A stretch of DNA of 64,000 nucleotides from Cannabis sativa (GCF_029168945.1 NC_083601.1:19620160-19684159), one strand, 5' to 3'. Counted from the first letter of the stretch, positions 1 through 12,495 are shown. Made by a program: numbers and translations. Notes: generated by a model from the sequence alone, not told the origin.

Positions 1-1370
1 TATCTATAACTAACCAACTTAAATCTGAATATCTTTTGAATTTCAAATTTCAAAATTAAGTTGAGGAATTTTAGGCATTGGTTATTAAGATTCTTTAGAT
101 ATTTTTTAAGTTAATATCTTTTCAAATATTAACTTAAAATGGAATATTTTCAAATTAAGTGGTTACAACTTAATTTTTGATATTTAATTAAATTTAAATT
201 TGAAAATATTTAAGTTCTAGATTTTTCTAATACAACTTAAATTAGATATTTTTTCAAATTTTGTGGAAAAGATACTTAGTCAAATAAGATATTTTCTAGA
301 TAGTTATTTCTAGACTACTTATTATTTCTAATATTAAATAGGAAATATTATACATTGTGAAATTAATTATTTATTAATTAATTTTGGTACAATTTATTTT
401 AAGTATATTTTTCCTAGTATTAAACTAGAGATTAATAATTAAGCCTTCTCTACACTTAATTATTTATTTCTTGAATTTAATACATTTAATTAATTTGAAA
501 ATTGAATATCTAAGTTGATTTTTATCATCATACTTAAATATTTCTTTTTCATGACATTTAATTAAATAGAAAATTATTTTTAGTTGAAATTTATTTTTTC
601 AACTAAATTTAAATAATTTTCAAAATATATTTTTTCTTTATTTTATTAATCAATTTTCGAAATTGCATTTCTTAAATGCTAGAATTTCGAATTTTATCTT
701 GAAAAATAGATTAAGTTGTAAATTAATTATTTATTTTAATTAATTCTTGGATCAACTTAAATCAATGATTTATTCATTTATTGATTAATTTAAAATAAAT
801 TGAATTAAAGTATATTATTAGAAATTGAATTAATTAGTCAAAGGAAAATCTAGATAGATGATATTTTTGCTTGAAGTATTTTTCTAGTGTATTTAATTAA
901 ATAGAAAATTAATATTTAAGTTGATTTTCATCATCATACTTAAATATTTGAAATTTTTCTTATATATTTAATTAAATAGGAAAATTATATTTTTTGTTGT
1001 AAATTAATTTTATTAATTAATTTTGGACCAACATTAAATTAGAATAATTTTTCCAGGATTTATTTTTTATTTTAATATGCATTTTTCGAAAATTGTATTC
1101 TTATATACTTTAATTTTTCGAAATGCAATATATATTTATAGAAAATTAAATTTGAGTTGTAAATTAATTTTGTAACAACTTAAATTGAATATTTTTCTAA
1201 ATATTTATTGGAAATTATTACTAAGATGGAAATAATTCATGTTATTTTCATATCCATCTAAGTAAAATTTATAAATATTAAATTAAAATTTATATTTGGA
1301 ATTTTTCATTCTAAATTGGAAATTTTAATTAAATAAATATATATTTAAAATAAATAGAATAAATAAAGAG
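1..1370. repeat. Very AT-rich stretch with degenerate internal repeats
   Basis: No gene is visible. The stretch is built from variants of motifs such as taaattaatt, aacttaaat and taattaaatag. A block of roughly 40 bases containing tcatcatacttaaatattt occurs near 504-543 and again near 911-950. It is probably non-coding internal or LTR-like sequence of the copia element downstream, but nothing here identifies it by itself. Confidence 0.5.
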
Positions 1371-1635
1371 AATCAAAGAAAATACAACTCACTTTAAATA
1401 ATGAGCTTGATTATTATTAAGATATTCGATCTCCATTGTGGGTTTTACACCGCGTTTGTTTTAGTGAGTAATCCTCCCTAATGGAGGAACGTTCATTAGC
1501 AATTTCGCACCGTTTAACCTCGCATGATAAGTAGTTTGTAAGTGTTTTGTATGGTATGGATCACCCTAATGGTGGCGACCATACTTGACTTGCAAATTAT
1601 GAAACAATGGTGGAAGCTCATAAGATAGAATTGCC

Positions 1636-1770
1636 TTGACTCTCGCCTAAACGGGACAACGCTGAATTCCAATCTTGATCGAATAAAAGGTTGCTAGAAT
1701 GGTTATCATTTTAGATGAGCTGACAACTCTATTCAATGGATGATGCTTTGACTCTCGCCTAAACGGGACA
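1636..1770 (+). repeat. Two copies of a 23-base motif in copia non-coding sequence
   Basis: The motif beginning ttgactctcgcctaaacggg is present at 1636-1658 and 1748-1770, identical over 23 bases and spaced 112 bases apart. The surrounding 1400-1830 also has paired phrases such as ccctaatgga. There is no coding frame. It most likely belongs to the untranslated leader or gag-proximal part of the decayed copia element. Function is unknown. Confidence 0.5.
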
Positions 1771-1829
1771 CTCGTATCGCCTTTGTTGAAAAACCTTGAA
1801 AATTATTTAGGATTGTATGTTTTAGTATT

Positions 1830-4477
1830 TTCACTTGTCATTCCTACTTGCTATATGCTTATAATTTCTGAATTGTGTATGAATTTATATTGAACCATGT
1901 TATTTTCTGTTATTAAGTTGTAGTTTAATTTCGAATCTTCATTGTTGGTCTAACATGTTTATTTTTCTAATGAGATAAATCCCTAATGGATTTTCACCAT
2001 TAGACATACATAATAGTGTAAGATCTCGGAAGATAAATATTGTATATGCGACATCTAGCTGTTCATCAATTGATGACACCTTAGACTAGTATTTTTACAA
2101 TATGAAACAAGAAGATTACATAAATAAGATTACTTTGTCTTTCGCTAATCGAAGCATCGTTGGATTCTTATTTTAAACGAAATTATCCTAATTCCTCTTA
2201 GCTTATTCATTTCGAATTAGCTTCAAAACATATCATTGGATGAATGGTCTATAAATCATTTCATGTCATTCTATATTTTCTCTTAAGAAATTAAATGACG
2301 CTTATGATTATAATCCCGAAATTCTATTCCAAATTGATATAAATCCTCAATCTTAGAAATCTCCTACTTGTATGGGCAAATCAGACTTAGAGTTAAATTA
2401 GTAGTGGTGGTCCAAGAAAGAATTACTCATTATATTTGGTATAAATTTAAGTCTTTGACTTTAATTTTAGATTCCAAATAGAAATTTTCTTATATTTCTA
2501 ATTCCAGAATACAATACAGTTACACTTTCTCAAGTGTTTAATATCCATATTCTATTAATGGATTAAAACTGTATGGAATATGAGTTAGGTATTCTGTGAC
2601 CAGAATCCACTTGCACTATTCTAAGAATTCTTTTATAAACCTATGTCATCAAAAGACACTACCACATTTTTTTTAATCTATGGCATTTGTATCTTGTTCA
2701 TAGTGGATTTGACAAGATCAATCTCTGCAAAGAGTTAATATGCCTATATCCACTGAAAGTAGTTCATCTCATTCGCAGATGGATGTACATTCAGGGGTGG
2801 ATATGAGTTTTTCGTTGTATTCTTAAAACAATAACTCTAGATTATACCTTTTAGCAAGAAATTTGAAATGTTTGAAAAATTTCATTAATTTCTAGCAATG
2901 GTTAAAACCATTAAGGTAAGTGGTTAAAGATCTTGCGAACTGATAGGGGTGGAGAAATAGTTAGTAGATATGCAGTTCAAAGATCATTAAATTGATTTTT
3001 GAATTATATCCAAACTTACCTCCCCAGAAATTTCGAGTTGCATGTTGATGATTAGTTACTAGTCGTTGCCTAAATTCTTCTATGGTAATACAATTTCAGA
3101 ATGATGTAATGGTTGTATACTTAATGTAAAACATTACTAGATTCATGGATGACCTAATCAAAAATCTTAAGAAAAGCTAGAACTGTTAACCATGGTTTCT
3201 TAGCTATTCTAAGTGATTAGGGGTGGACCATCCCATTGTCAATAGATAAGAAAGTATTTGTTCAAACAAATACTACTTTTCTAAGAAAATGACTAAGTCT
3301 GAAAAACAAGTAGCAAATAAAGGAGATATTTAATTCTTGATTCCAAAAGTGTTCTATCATCTTATATAACATATGATGATCCCACTGCCTCTGTTGTCTT
3401 GTCACAACCGAAGAGATGAATACCATTTAGTTTTTTTAGACATAATTCACGGTGCCTTGTCGTAGTGGGAGAGTTTCTAGGAACTCACCTTCTTATGACT
3501 TGGGAGACACTAGTGATTAAAATCCATTGTGAGTTTAAACAAGTAATGGATTGTCAAGATAAGAAACTAAGAAGAAAGCCAATAGAACTATGGTTTAATC
3601 CATTCACATGGAATAACCTAAAGTTTTCTATTACAAGGACATAAAAGGAAATTTTAGTTTAATAAGTCTATTCTATGGACTTAACAAAACTTCCTGTTCC
3701 TAGTATTATAGGTTTGAGTTTATCTAAACCTATGACTTGTGGTATACCTGGTAATTACTTACTCTAATGCAAGCAACTTACTTTAGTAAGATGCTGAAGC
3801 ATTTTCTTTCTAATGGCAATCTATAGAAGCTTCACAACTTCTTAGGTATAAATTTTATTTATCTAAGGAAAAGTCTTAACTATTCCAGAAAAGATAAAGC
3901 CATGAAAGAATTTCTTATATCAACAGTGAGAGGTCTTAGATATGCTTTTGTATGCCTTAGACAAGACACCTGTTGTTGAGTGGGAGTAATGAGTAGGTAT
4001 CAGATTAATCCAGGAGAAGAACATTGGAAGACAATCAAGTAAATCCTAAGATTAAGAAGAGGAACTATATGTTAGTCTATAAGGGTGTGTTTAAAACTCT
4101 TAGACTACACCATATCAGATTTCGAAATTTGCCATTGTGCTAGTAAATTTTTCTGATAAGATGGTGGTTACTCTGGGGTGGAATAGTGATTTTGGAGAAG
4201 TGTAAAAACCTATCTGAAGTCTCTAGGTCTACCAGAGAGAGACTGAATGTTAAAGCTGCAGGAAAGGTACTTATTCAGTCTAAGGAAAGTTCTATACATT
4301 TTTGGCATCATTCCAAATTGCCTTAAACTACTAGTGTTAATTTCCTGATTAACCAAAAGTAGTTGCCAAAGATATAGAATCCAGTATCCCAAGAGAGTAG
4401 ACATATAGAGAGGAATTTCACATTATCAATGATTTTGTGATTAAAGGAAGAGTAATAGTGGAGAAAAGGTTGTGGTT
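1830..4477 (+). pseudogene. Decayed copia polyprotein (integrase to RNase H region)
   Basis: No frame exceeds about 60 codons here, but copia pol signatures emerge in short pieces near the 3' end. NPGEEHWK (about 4006-4029) is the conserved phrase between the reverse transcriptase and RNase H. Near 4409-4467 an RNase H C-terminal stretch reads EFHIINDFVIKGR and then runs into the inserted solo LTR at 4478. Stops and frame changes occur every few dozen codons. The 5' boundary is arbitrary because the decay is too great to place gag, protease or integrase. This is a dead copy; assignment to copia rather than gypsy rests on the RNase H phrase and the LTR that follows. Confidence 0.6.
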
Positions 4478-6401
4478 TGTAACGCCCGTATTTTATATTA
4501 AATAAACTCGAAAATTAACTTTAATAATTTATATATTATTAACCATATGGATCGGGATCCCGAGTATCAAAATACAAGTTAAAAGTATTTTACTAATAAG
4601 TACATATATATATATATATATATTTTTTAAGCTTAGCAGACAAGCATCCTCAAAATACAGACTCCAAAATACTAAGAAATTGAAACCCTCCAGGTTGCAC
4701 TGCCGCGATATGTACAATCATGCCGAGTTCTGCCTCACTGTTCCTCCAGCTTTGCTTTTCCTTTACCTACACAAGGTAGCAAACTGATGAGTCAACAAAC
4801 TCAGTAAGATATGCAAGAAATATAAAGTACTGCAATGCCGGCTTTATGATTAAGCCGCCCTGAGCTCACTAACCAAGCTCACCAAATGGTTAAGAACGTT
4901 CTTAAGGGAAGTACGACTACTGTACCAAATGCACTAAAGTACCAACTCCGTACTTGTGTTGGTAGAGCCCTAATTGTACTCCCGGAAATTACTAAGTGTT
5001 GTACCACGAACACGACGTACCCTGGGTACTCGTGTTGGTAACACCGTAACCACATTAACATACAATACTGTACTAACACTCTAATAACCATTTTATATTT
5101 GTGCTAGTAGTATAACAATCAAAACAAGCATATACATTCATATATATATTCTTACGCTATCTTACCTCGTTCCGTGCTCAAGTGTGCCGGTCAGCCTGAG
5201 TGGAAGTGCAGCTCGACGTTTTACAGGGCCCTAAACCATAATGTTCAAACTTCGGTGAGAGACACGCTAAATACTTTACGGGGATTTAAAATACAAACTA
5301 AGCTTAACCCTATCGATAAAAAGGATGCCAACAACCTAAATTACTTGAAAACGGGAAAAACTAGGGCTCAGGAAAAAGTCCCAACCGGCAAACCGGTTGC
5401 CAACCGGAAGTCCGGTTCCTGGCACCAACCGGTCGACCGGTTGCAACAGGGCCCCAGGAACCGGAATTCCGGTTCTGAGCTGGGAACCCAAAAACTCCTC
5501 CCCTTTACTCAAATCAAAACCAAATCTTCTAAAAACTTCCAGAATACCTGCATATACTATTCCAAACCAAACCCAAGCAGCAAATCACAACAATTCACAC
5601 AATTTCTCAAATCACCATTAGAGAGCTAAGTTTGAGTTCTTAAACTCTAACTTTGCTCAAACCTCAAATCAACCTTCAATTTCAATTCAAATAAGCTTAA
5701 ACAACCTCAAACCATTTCCAGAATACCAAATTATACCATTTCAATCCACACAGCCACCTAGAACCTAAATTCACATGTAAAACCTAACCTATACTTACTA
5801 AAATCAACATAGGAAAGTTAGGAATCAATACCTTAACTTGAATCTTCTTTGATTCAGGTAGCAACACTACAATTCCAGCAACAAATTCCTTCCCTTGCTG
5901 GTTCTTTGGGGTGCACGAAGGAGAGAGGAAGAGAGAGGTGCCACTTGAGACTTCTAGACTAATTTTTCACTAATCCCTTTACTCCTCAAATAAAAATTAA
6001 TAATACCATGATAAAAAGCCAGCCATATATCCCACTAGAAGCCAAAATAAGGGTTTAGGAAAAGAAAAGACCTAATTACCCCTTTAACAAATTAGATTAG
6101 TTACCACCACTCAAGGGCTAAATGGTCATTTCTAAACCCGCTAATTCAACACTTAACAAAACACCCCGAACAAATAACATACATCAAAATATATACAATA
6201 TGACTCTCTAAAGGCCCAACGTCGCTGTCCACAGCTTCCGAACACAATCACAGAAAATGAAAAATTACATAAATAGCATAATAAATATATATGAACTCAA
6301 ATAAATTCCCATAATCATATTATTATTAATAACAATAAAATCTCATACATAAACCCTAATTATTTAATAATTCAAAGTATTAGTCATATGCGGTCTTTAC
6401 A
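4478..6401. mobile_element. Solo Ty3/gypsy-type LTR with perfect 5-bp TSD
   Basis: The 1924-base unit begins TGTAACGCCCG and ends GGTCTTTACA. It is flanked by the direct repeat TGGTT at 4473-4477 and 6402-6406, and no internal retroviral domain lies between. This is the signature of a solo LTR left by LTR-LTR recombination. The interior shares blocks with the LTR at 19467-21812, including cgggatccccga-like sequence, cctttacctacac, gtgccggtca, cctaaaccataa, ctatcgataaaaa and ccggttgcc/ccggaattccggtt palindromes, so the two are relatives. It contains a (TA) run near 4603-4622. Gypsy assignment is inferred from LTR style and length; orientation cannot be proven without internal sequence. Confidence 0.85.
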
Positions 6402-6525
6402 TGGTTAATTCAACCTTTCAGATCCTATTACGAGGAGTTTACTACTACTACACTTGATTTGTATATCAAGAAGTTGAGATTATTTGAAACGCACTTTTTG
6501 TTTTATATTAGTGCAAGTGGGAGTT

Positions 6526-9144
6526 TGTTGGGTTTTATGCCCTAAATAAAACTCATTTCAATATAATCAGATTTACTTATTAATATAGATCAGAAATAAC
6601 ATTTAATGTTGCATGGTTCACATGATTTATTTCATGATTGTATGTACATAATGTATAAATTCATCTGAAACCCTTTTCACATACTTGATCCTGTTTATTA
6701 TGCCGTCAACACATTGGAAAGTAAACATGACTATGTGAATAAAGTTTCCTAGATTTATCAGACATAGGGTTTTACTGATATGATAATCTACAACAGAGTT
6801 TACTTGCATTTGGAGAAGTGCTATGTTCTTTCCAGAGCATTGGTTAAAGTAAAGCTCAGGTTGGATGCATGGAGTATGCATCGGAAGGGACCGATATTAA
6901 ACTTTGACTTAGATTTAATTAAACTTACCGTAAAATCTATTCAAGTCAATATCGCCTAGTTGATCCTAGATCACATGATCTTAATCCTGTTATGATTAGG
7001 CTCAATCTTGAAAGGCTATTCGTGTTCCTTGAATTGTTAGTTAAGCCTACTTTTAGGTTAGGGTGATACGTACATTTTGGGAACACGGTAGTGCAATTGA
7101 GTGGGAGCGCTAGCATAAACATGGAATCTATAGCTTCTATCTGGCGAATAGTAAGCAAAGGATGATCTCCTTCGAGCTTGACCAAACGAAAATAAATGGT
7201 GGAGATCTCATTTCACATAAGCTGAAATATCATTTATACGGGGTCAAGTGTTTTAAGGATAAAATACATAGTAGGGTGTTACGGTAATTTAATCCCTTTA
7301 TTGTGTAGATCATTCATATAGAGGATAATTGATCAAATTAGGATTATAACAATGGATAACTAATGATGTGTCTATATGGTGGAACATATAGAGTATTCTA
7401 TATACTGAGAGTGCAATTCTAAGTTCTATGCGTGGATTCAACGAAGAATTAATAAGTTAGTGAATTTTAGTGCTAAATTCTTGATCTACTTATTGGAAGC
7501 TCGGTTATATAGACCCATGGTCCCCCCACTAGTTGAGATAATATTGCTTGTAAGACTCATGTAATTGATTTTGATTAATCAATTATAATTCACAAATTAG
7601 ACTATGTCTATTTGTGAAATTTTCACTAAGTGAGGGCGAAATTGTAAAGAAAGAGTTTATAGGGGCATATTTGTTAATTATGATACTTTGTATGGTTCAA
7701 TTAATAAATATGATAAATGACAATATTATTTAATAATTATTTATAGTTATTAAATAGTTATAATTGGCATTTAAATGGTTGAATTAGGAAATTGGCATTT
7801 TTTAGAAAATCAGATACAAAAGGTGTTAAAATTGCAAAATTGCAAAAAGCAAGGCCCAATCCATTAAAGGTATGGCCGGCCACCTATTGTAGTATTTTAA
7901 GTTGATTTTTTCATTATTTTAATGCCATATAATTCAAATCTAACCCTAGTGGAATGTTATAAATAGATAGTGAAGGCTTCAGGAAAATTATACTTCTGAT
8001 TCAGAAAAACTGAGCCTCTCTCTCTCCCTATCTTTAGCTGCCACTTCTTCTCTCTCTTGTTCATTGAAATTTTGAAATTTCTTAGTGTATGAGTAGTGCC
8101 CACACACATCAAGTGATACCTCAATCATAGTGAGGAAGATCGTGAAGAAAGATCATCAGCAAAGGAGTTTCAGCATCAAAGATTCAGAGAAAGAGATCCA
8201 GGTTTAGATTAGGGGTGTACGTCGGTCGGTTTAGTCGGGTTATAGCATATTTTTATTAACCCAATATAAATATCGGGTTGCAAAATTTAATCGTAACCCG
8301 CCCAATGAAAATTTAGAAAAAGTTCAACCCGCCCAATGATTTTGTCGGTTTGGTCGGGTTAACCCGTCCAAACCGTTCTTCATTTTTTTTTATAATTATT
8401 ATTGTTCGTTTCTAGAATTCAAGTAACAAAAAAGTTAAAAAAATAAAAATATATTATTTATATTTCAAGTTAAATAATGCTATAGTTTAAATTAATTTTA
8501 AGAACTTTAATATAAGATAAATATAATTGAGTAAACATAAAATAATTGAATAAAATAATAAAAAAAGTGATAATATAGTGTAGATTTTAAACTTTAACTT
8601 CAATATCCAAATACATTAAAAATTATTAACTATAAAATCTAAGTTTTAAGTTAAAAATTAAAATGTCCAAACTTTAAATACAAAATAATTTAACTAATAA
8701 ATGTAATTTATATAATATAAGATATACACTTTTATTAAAAAATATATAAATCGGTTTAATTCGGTTTATTCGGGTTAATTGGGCGGTTTAGAATAATTTG
8801 TAAACCACCCAATATATTCATTGGGCGGGTTGGATTTTCATTATATTATTTCGGGTTGTATTTTTTGTCGGTTTATTCGGTTTGGTTTGGGCGGTTTATT
8901 CGGGTTGAGCGGTTTGTAAATTTTATTGAACACCCCTAGTTTAGATATTGATAATGCTCTGCTACAGAAAGGAATCAAGGGCTAGATATCTGAACGGAAG
9001 GAGTCATATTATTCTGCTGCACCCAATGTAAGGTTTCTTAAACTTTATATGTGTTCATTTCATCGTATTAGAAAGTTCATATTTAGGGTGTTAATAAACA
9101 TACTTGTGAGTAGATCTAAGATCCTGGTAAAATAATTTCCAACA
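6526..9144 (+). mobile_element. 3' LTR of the copia element (about 1.9 kb without its insert)
   Basis: The LTR starts TGTTGGGTTTTATGCCC and ends GGTAAAATAATTTCCAACA, so it has TG...CA ends. After subtracting the 729-base MITE and its duplicated target, the LTR is about 1880 bases. The same LTR family occurs in reverse orientation at 17481-21842: its first bases there are the reverse complement of this end, and its last bases the reverse complement of this start. A pyrimidine-rich stretch followed by a splice-like leader (7980-8200) probably marks the transcribed part. Confidence 0.85.
8210..8938. mobile_element. hAT-type MITE (729 bp) with perfect 8-bp TSD
   Basis: Termini are TAGGGGTGT and ACACCCCTA, forming a short inverted repeat. 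The 8-base target duplication GTTTAGAT is present at 8202-8209 and 8939-8946. Eight-base duplications with C/TAGGG-type ends are typical of hAT elements. There is no coding capacity: the middle (8380-8740) is AT-rich. The subterminal zones carry many copies of cggttta / cgggttaa / cccaatga motifs on both strands, as in hAT subterminal transposase-binding arrays. It is inserted in the copia LTR. The same terminus type occurs at 42074-42821. Confidence 0.9.
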
Positions 9145-9460
9145 GATTCATCGTAAGTTACTCGAAGAGGGCTGCTCAACTTAAAAATCTCCTAAAGAAG
9201 GATGTACGGACCGATCATGGCACTGCACTGATCGGAAGAGTGTCAAAGAGCTTTTGAGGACCTAAAGCAGGCAGAGATTGATGACCCCGTATTGCAGTTG
9301 CCAGATCACACTAAGCCATTTGAAGTACACACGGATGCGTCAGACTATGTCGTAGGCGGTGTGCTAGTATAATAAGGTAACCCAGTAGCATATGAGAGTC
9401 GAAAGCTCAACGAGACGGGAAGGGTATAAGCTGTAAATCCAGCATGGGGCGTGGAAGGTT
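9145..9460 (+). pseudogene. Ty3/gypsy pol fragment (reverse transcriptase end to RNase H start)
   Basis: Translated in shifting frames, the fragment begins RFI...YSKRAAQL, the conserved phrase after the gypsy reverse transcriptase palm. It continues into [16 protein letters not shown] and [17 protein letters not shown], then NPVAYESRKLNETG. These are hallmark phrases of the start of the RNase H domain in plant gypsy elements; the DAS aspartate is an RNase H metal ligand. At least one frame change and a tandem stop (TATAATAA near 9368) break it. The element was interrupted on its left by the copia insertion that ends at 9144. It is dead and truncated on both sides. Confidence 0.85.
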
Positions 9461-9868
9461 CCTAAAACGCTGAAACATAAATTAAAAACAAAACTATTTT
9501 CATAACAAAATATCTTATAACACATAATACCTCATAAAATCGATTATAATTTTTTTTTAAAAAAAAATGAGGATCAATTCTAAAAAATATTGATGCATAA
9601 ATATGAAAAGAATCGGTTCCATAATAAAATAAATAAACACAAATAATAACACACAATAACTCAAATATAATATAAAGAAACTAGTTATATTTATCAACTA
9701 GTTAAAAATTTGAGACAAAAAAATTAGTTCCATAAAACAATTAAGATAAAAACTCATGCACAAAAACCAATTAAATAAAATAACTCAAACGAAAATATCT
9801 ATTCAGCATGCTCCAACCCACCAACTAATTACACACATATCATATTTACCCCAAAAATACTTATTCAT
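9461..9868. other. AT-rich intergenic sequence, nothing recognised
   Basis: The stretch has A-rich runs and short spurious frames only, with no domain, TIR or LTR boundary that I can see. It may be decayed gypsy sequence continuing from the fragment on its left. Confidence 0.4.
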
Positions 9869-9869
9869 T

Positions 9870-10120
9870 ATGATATATAACCCGTTCTATTTTAGTTATA
9901 ACTGGTTTGAGTTATTTCGTATTATTTGTTTTTATTCATTATAACACTGTTATAGAACCGGTTATATTTTAATTATAATTGGTTTGAGATTTTTTTTTTA
10001 TATTATTTATTTTTATTTATTATGTTACAAAACCGGTTATATTTCAATTATAACCGGTTTGAGTTTTTTGTATTATTTATTTTTATTCATTATGTTATAG
10101 AATCGGTTCTATTTTTGTTT
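9870..10120. repeat. Tandem repeat, about 3.5 copies of a 70-75 bp unit
   Basis: Each unit contains gttatagaaccggttatatt, then ttataaccggtttgag, then attatttatttttattcatt. Units start near 9878, 9949, 10024 and 10094, giving periods of 70-75 bases. Copies differ by scattered substitutions and T-run length. The accggt palindrome occurs twice per unit. No coding function is suggested. Confidence 0.8.
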
Positions 10121-10138
10121 ATATCTGAGACATCTACT

Positions 10139-10243
10139 TCTAGTGACTGACTTTTTCGGTGACTTTTTCCGGCGACAACAACTTTTTCGGTATTTTTTCC
10201 GGCGCCAGTGACTTTTCCGATGCCAGTGACTTTTCCGGTAAAA
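10139..10243. repeat. Short GC-richer minisatellite of a tgacttttccgg motif
   Basis: About six variants of gactttttccggcga / gccagtgacttttcc occur in tandem. The array stands out because its surroundings are more than 70 percent AT. It directly follows the 70-75 bp tandem array, so the two may form one compound repeat region. Confidence 0.65.
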
Positions 10244-10701
10244 CTTATTATTGTTTTAAAAATATGGAATTTTTATCTTTTTTTTTACAAAAATATGGCA
10301 TAAAAAATTTCATATAAATGTAAAAATTAAAAAAAAAAAAAAAAACCATAACCTTATAGTATTATTTATTGATGCCATTAAAAAGTAAATTTTTATAATT
10401 TTCTCTTGAAATTTCTACTAAAAGTAAAAATTATCTGATATGTAACGTAGTCCATTTGAACCATTTCAACTAACAAATGAAAGTTCTATTTTATTTTTAT
10501 TTTTAAATAAAAAAAATCAACAACTTATGAGCTACTTCACAAAATACAATAGATAAATATGCACTATATGAGACTTACAACTAATATAACACATTGAAAT
10601 ATGCATATGAACATTAAAGGAAAAAAAAAAACGTGAAAGACAATGTACAATATCTAATAGGCATGAAAGTATATAAAAAAAAGTATTGAAAATAGTATGA
10701 C

Positions 10702-11014
10702 CATGTTTGGTATTGTTTTCTGTTTTTTGTTTTAAAAAATTGTTTTTAGAAATGAGAACAAAATATAGTTTTTGAAGTTTTTAAAACACAAGTCACGTTT
10801 GGTTAGTGATTTTTAAAAACAATATTGACCAAAAGTGAATTGGTTTTTAAAACAGAAAATAACATTTTGTTGTTTTCAAAATTCTTGTTTTTTGTAACTT
10901 TGTTTTCTGAAAACTGTTTTTAAAAAACAAGGCCAAACAAGCCAAATTGTTTTTAAAAACAATTTTCTGTTTTTAAACACAAAAAACAGTTTTTTAGTTA
11001 TGATGCCAAACATG
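10702..11014. mobile_element. Fold-back MITE-like element
   Basis: The left end catgtttggtattgttttct and the right end (aaaacagttttttagttatgatgccaaacatg, read in pieces) are imperfect inverted repeats of roughly 40 bases. The interior repeats tgttttta/taaaaaca motifs on both strands, so the whole 313 bases could fold on itself. No open frame is present. A clear target duplication is not visible: flanks are agtatgac on the left and cactatat on the right. The superfamily is therefore left open. Confidence 0.6.
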
Positions 11015-11819
11015 CACTATATTCTTCATATTCTTTTTTTTTTTCCTAAGGTAGTAGAGTGGAGTAATATATAATAAAAACTAAACAATAGAAAGAAATG
11101 GCATCAACTTAGATACTTCACATCACACCCAACAATCATAAGATATTAACATGGAAAGAAATATTTATTTTCATAATTTGATTTATAAGTTTTCAAATTG
11201 AGTATAAAATGGGTTATGTCTATAAGTTTTTCTTTTGAAAATCAATATTAAACAAGTTTTTGTCTACTGTTTTTAAGAGAAGAAAAAAGATAAAAATTAT
11301 AGAAAGAAAATTTTGTTGATGTTAAAATATCCGATTAAGAACATCGGCTCTACCTATTTCAATTTCAACAAAAATCATGTTTTAGAGCCAGTTTAACTAT
11401 AACACTTTGTTTTAAAATGCAAAATATATGAATATCAAATAGTAATTATGTATTTCAATAAATATTATTAACGAAGAGATATAAATTTAGTAGTATAAAA
11501 AATTTTGGAGATAAAAATATCAATTATTAATAATAATATTGTGTAATTAAAAAAATGATATATGTTTCCTAATTATGCATGTAACTATATCTAATTCTTA
11601 TAGGTGCTATGAAAATTGAAGATTATAGTTATCACTCTTCAATTACTTATAATTATATGTAGACTATATAATTATTTAATTGGACAAATATTGCAAATTA
11701 ATAATTACTTTGAATTACAATCAAATCTAGTTACAACATGATTTTCTAACTACACTCTAAAAATAAAAGTATTAGCTAATTTTATCTATCTTTTTGGATA
11801 AATGGACTCTTACTCTGAA
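11015..11819. other. AT-rich gap, nothing recognised
   Basis: No frame of note, no terminal repeats, and no RNA gene that I can identify. Short poly-T and poly-A runs only. Confidence 0.4.
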
Positions 11820-12495
11820 GGCTATTCTTTCTGTGTCCTACCGTGTATTTGATGACAAAGAAGTTGTTGTGGTACGTGTTGAGAGGTGATGATGGTACCC
11901 TAGAAGAGGGAATCTTATTCGTGCTAGTTTCATTCCTTTAGAGGCTTCGACCATCTTGTCTATCCCTTAGCCTTTCGAAAGACAAGTTTATTTGGGGCCA
12001 TGATGAGTTTGGGTGCTTCTTTGTTAAGAGTGGTTATTGGTTTAGATCCAACTTCTTAATTTGTTGCAAGAACAAGTTGGTGGAGTTTACTTTGGAGTCT
12101 TAACAATCCTTCCAAAAGCATTTTCTTGGAAGGCTTCATCTAGTTGGATTCCTACATTAGTCAATCTCAACAAACATGACATGAATATTGATCAAATTTG
12201 TTATTTTTGTTCTAAGAAAATGGACACTGCTCATCATGTCTTTTGGGGTTGTTCTTCGCATGCCAATATTCGAAAGGCGAATGGTTTTTTTGTTAGGGAC
12301 CTAAATATTTTGGTGACTGATTTTTGTAGTTACATTAAACATTTTGTTTCTATTCTCCATTATTCTGGTGTGGAAAAAATTCTCATATTGTGGTGGAGGG
12401 TGTGGTTTTATAGGAATAAGATTGTCCATGAAAATATCACTTCATCTTTGGCCTTGATTGTTGATTGGGCGTGGGATTACCTAGATGCTTATTAA
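11820..12495 (+). pseudogene. LINE (non-LTR retrotransposon) 3' fragment with zinc-binding domain
   Basis: The open stretch 12061-12495 encodes 144 residues ending in a natural stop. It contains C-x2-C (CYFC), HH and WGC spacing of the zf-RVT domain found after the reverse transcriptase in plant LINEs. It continues with WWRVWFYRNKIVHE, the usual phrase between that domain and the RNase H-like tail. Just upstream, in another frame, DKFIWGHDEFG...VKSGYWF (about 11983-12045) is the matching preceding phrase, so a frameshift separates them. Full plant LINEs run several kilobases upstream; here only the 3' end remains. No poly(A) tail is obvious after 12495. It is a dead fragment. Confidence 0.85.

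Larger units (their letters stand above)
1..9144 (+). mobile_element. Decayed Ty1/copia retrotransposon, 3' portion (internal region plus 3' LTR)
   Basis: The internal region occupies 1-6525 and the 3' LTR 6526-9144; the 5' end lies outside the window. No long reading frame survives, but scraps of the copia pol order can be read. An NPGEEHWK-like motif is at about 4006-4029, and an RNase H tail reading HIINDFVIKG with following residues ends near 4467. A purine-rich tract (caagtgggag, about 6513-6523) immediately precedes the TGTTGGG start of the LTR, as expected of a polypurine tract. A solo gypsy LTR (4478-6401) and an hAT-type MITE (8210-8938) are inserted. The 3' flank is gypsy pol sequence, so this copia element itself landed in an older gypsy element. 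Family assignment rests on the pol motifs; it is too mutated to be active. Confidence 0.8.

Noticed and set aside
5174..5629. 151-codon open frame on the plus strand
   Set aside because: It lies wholly inside the solo gypsy LTR (4478-6401), has low-complexity Asn/Ser/Lys composition and no domain. LTR interiors often leave such frames by chance.
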